Positions 22,652 to 24,023 of a stretch of 24,023 nt of DNA are shown one piece after another (position 1 is the first letter of the stretch; each line of letters begins with the position of its first letter). A program made the translations under genes and the position numbers. The stretch is from Prevotella sp. CAG:732 (lineage in GTDB: Bacteria > Bacteroidota > Bacteroidia > Bacteroidales > Bacteroidaceae). The stretch is taken from NCBI GenBank assembly GCA_000436035.1, contig FR893264.1, positions 1 through 24,023 on the forward strand. The letters run 5' to 3'. Under the pieces are notes generated by a model. It was not told the origin of the DNA and searched no databases. It saw only the letters and a list, made by a program, of their open reading frames with translations.

Positions 22652-24023
22652 TTACTTCAATGTAAACTTATGAGAGTAGAGCATCTCCTTAGGATCGAGT
22701 GCCTTGTCGAGTTCTTCCTTGCTCATGATGCCCTGCTCTATCACGATGTCATATACCGAGCGACCTGTGGCATGCGCCTCCTTCGCCACCTTGCTACTTT
22801 TCTTATAACCAATGATAGGATTGAGGGCGGTCACGATGCCGATGCTGTTCTTCACCATCTCATAGCAACGCTCCTTGTTCACGGTAATGCCCAAGATGCA
22901 CTCTGAGGTAAGGGTCTCGATGGCATTCTTCATCCACGTCAAGCTCTCGAAGAGGCTCTCGGTGATGATAGGTTCCATCACATTTAGCTCCAACTGTCCT
23001 GCCTCTGCCGCAAAGCTGACGGTGGTGTCATTGCCGATGACCTTGAAGCAAACCTGATTGGTGACCTCCGGGATAACTGGGTTTACCTTGCCCGGCATGA
23101 TAGAAGAACCAGGAGCCTTAGGAGGCAAGTTGATTTCGTTGAGACCACAACGAGGACCGGATGCCATCAAGCGCAAGTCGTTGCAAATCTTGGAGAGTTT
23201 GACGGCGAGTCGCTTCAATGCTGATGAATAGCTCACGTAAGCACCAGTATCAGGAGTAGCCTCCACAAGGTCGGTAGCAGTGACAAAGTTCTCGCCTGTG
23301 AGTTTGCTCAGGTTGGCAGCACAAAGCTTGGCAAAACCCGGAACGGCATTCAACCCCGTACCGATGGCTGTGCCACCCATATTGATTTCGTGCAAGAGTT
23401 TCACGTTGCGCTCCAAGTTGACGATTTCCTCCTCCAGGTTGTTAGCATAGGCATTGAATTCCTGTCCGATGGTCATCGGCACGGCATCTTGCAGCTGGGT
23501 GCGTCCCATCTTGATAGCATCGGCATACTCGTCAGCCTTATATCTGAAGGCGCTGATGAGTCCCGTCAAAGCTCCCACCAAGTGAGCGTTCATACGGATG
23601 AGCGCCAAGCGAATGGAGGTAGGATACACATCATTGGTACTCTGACCGCAGTTGCAATGGTCGTTAGGAGAGCAATATTGATACTCGCCCTTCTCGTGTC
23701 CCATGATTTCCAAGGCACGGTTGGCGATGACCTCGTTGGCATTCATATTGACTGAGGTACCAGCACCGCCCTGTACCATGTCGATAGGAAAATTCTCATG
23801 CCATTTGCCGTCGATAATCTCACGGCAAGCCTGGGAGATAGCTCCAGAAATCTCGTCGTTGATGACACCGAGGGAATGGTTGGTCTCGATGGCAGCCAAC
23901 TTCACGTAAGCGATAGCGATGATGAAATCAGGATTGTCAACCATCGTCTTGCGTGAGATATGATAATTGTTGATACCACGCTGTGTCTGCACACCATAGA
24001 GTGCATCAGCCGGAACTTTGAGT
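22652..24023 (-). CDS. aspA: Aspartate ammonia-lyase, 5' end outside the window
   Basis: AspA converts L-aspartate to fumarate and ammonia in the cytoplasm. In anaerobic Bacteroidales the fumarate can feed fumarate reductase. The frame is open to the right edge and reads LKVPADALYGVQTQRG there, the typical start region, so only a few N-terminal residues are missing. About 457 codons are visible, close to the usual total of about 470. The signature loop of the aspartase/fumarase superfamily is present as GSSIMPGKVNPV, along with GQSTNDVYPTS and GRTQLQDAVPMT. Aspartase and class II fumarase are close relatives. I favour aspartase from overall similarity, with fumarase as the alternative. It ends 30 bases from the bidirectional terminator. 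Confidence 0.92.
   Translation of the reverse strand, partial: LKVPADALYGVQTQRGINNYHISRKTMVDNPDFIIAIAYVKLAAIETNHSLGVINDEISGAISQACREIIDGKWHENFPIDMVQGGAGTSVNMNANEVIANRALEIMGHEKGEYQYCSPNDHCNCGQSTNDVYPTSIRLALIRMNAHLVGALTGLISAFRYKADEYADAIKMGRTQLQDAVPMTIGQEFNAYANNLEEEIVNLERNVKLLHEINMGGTAIGTGLNAVPGFAKLCAANLSKLTGENFVTATDLVEATPDTGAYVSYSSALKRLAVKLSKICNDLRLMASGPRCGLNEINLPPKAPGSSIMPGKVNPVIPEVTNQVCFKVIGNDTTVSFAAEAGQLELNVMEPIITESLFESLTWMKNAIETLTSECILGITVNKERCYEMVKNSIGIVTALNPIIGYKKSSKVAKEAHATGRSVYDIVIEQGIMSKEELDKALDPKEMLYSHKFTLK

Overview
The window looks like a chromosomal segment of a gut or oral Bacteroidales bacterium, most likely Prevotella/Segatella. Several transcription units are preceded by the Bacteroidetes-type promoter (TTTG, 19-21 bp, TAnnTTTG). 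The gene content also fits: a BspA-like leucine-rich surface protein, a GNAT/nitrilase fusion, short-form MenE, and a Lys-Lys-Lys-Tyr-Val-Lys-Pro type small peptide. This assignment is by family recognition, not by database search. No rRNA, tRNA, insertion sequence or CRISPR array was recognised.

Layout. 1-3265 (+): etfB (3' part), etfA and an acyl-CoA dehydrogenase form a flavoprotein electron-transfer operon that ends at a strong hairpin terminator. 3491-4384 (-): an exported nitroreductase with an unusual extra N-terminal domain. 4619-7209 (+): a tightly packed three-gene unit of an XRE/ImmA-type regulator-protease, an AlbA_2/HATPase/HTH protein and a small acidic protein. It is driven by a promoter embedded in a perfect inverted repeat. 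7445-10879 (-): a BspA-like leucine-rich-repeat protein followed by a 60-residue peptide. The signal peptide of the BspA protein is out of frame with the rest of the gene at a run of eight G. 11476-11585: a degenerate 22-bp tandem array. 11608-12525 (-): a radical SAM/SPASM protein, predicted leaderless. 12671-14344 (+): an outer-membrane barrel protein. 14413-15066 (-): an MgtC-family membrane protein. 15244-16941 (+): ettA. 17001-21387 (-): a co-directional unit of GNAT/nitrilase, menC, menE and a HAD phosphatase. 21625-22509 (+): an EamA transporter followed by a second, unrelated 22-bp tandem array and a bidirectional terminator. 22652-24023 (-): aspA, incomplete at the window edge.

How the genes may work together. 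EtfAB takes electrons from the acyl-CoA dehydrogenase. AspA makes fumarate, and MenC and MenE contribute to menaquinone, so several genes here could serve anaerobic fumarate respiration. That link is inferred and the genes are not in one operon.

The most notable signal is the poly-G tract at 10819-10826. It sits at the signal-peptide/mature junction of the BspA-like surface protein and leaves the gene one base out of frame. This is what a slipped-strand phase-variation switch would look like, although a sequencing error or simple decay could give the same picture. The self-regulated XRE-ImmA/AlbA_2 unit and the two 22-bp arrays are the next most interesting items.
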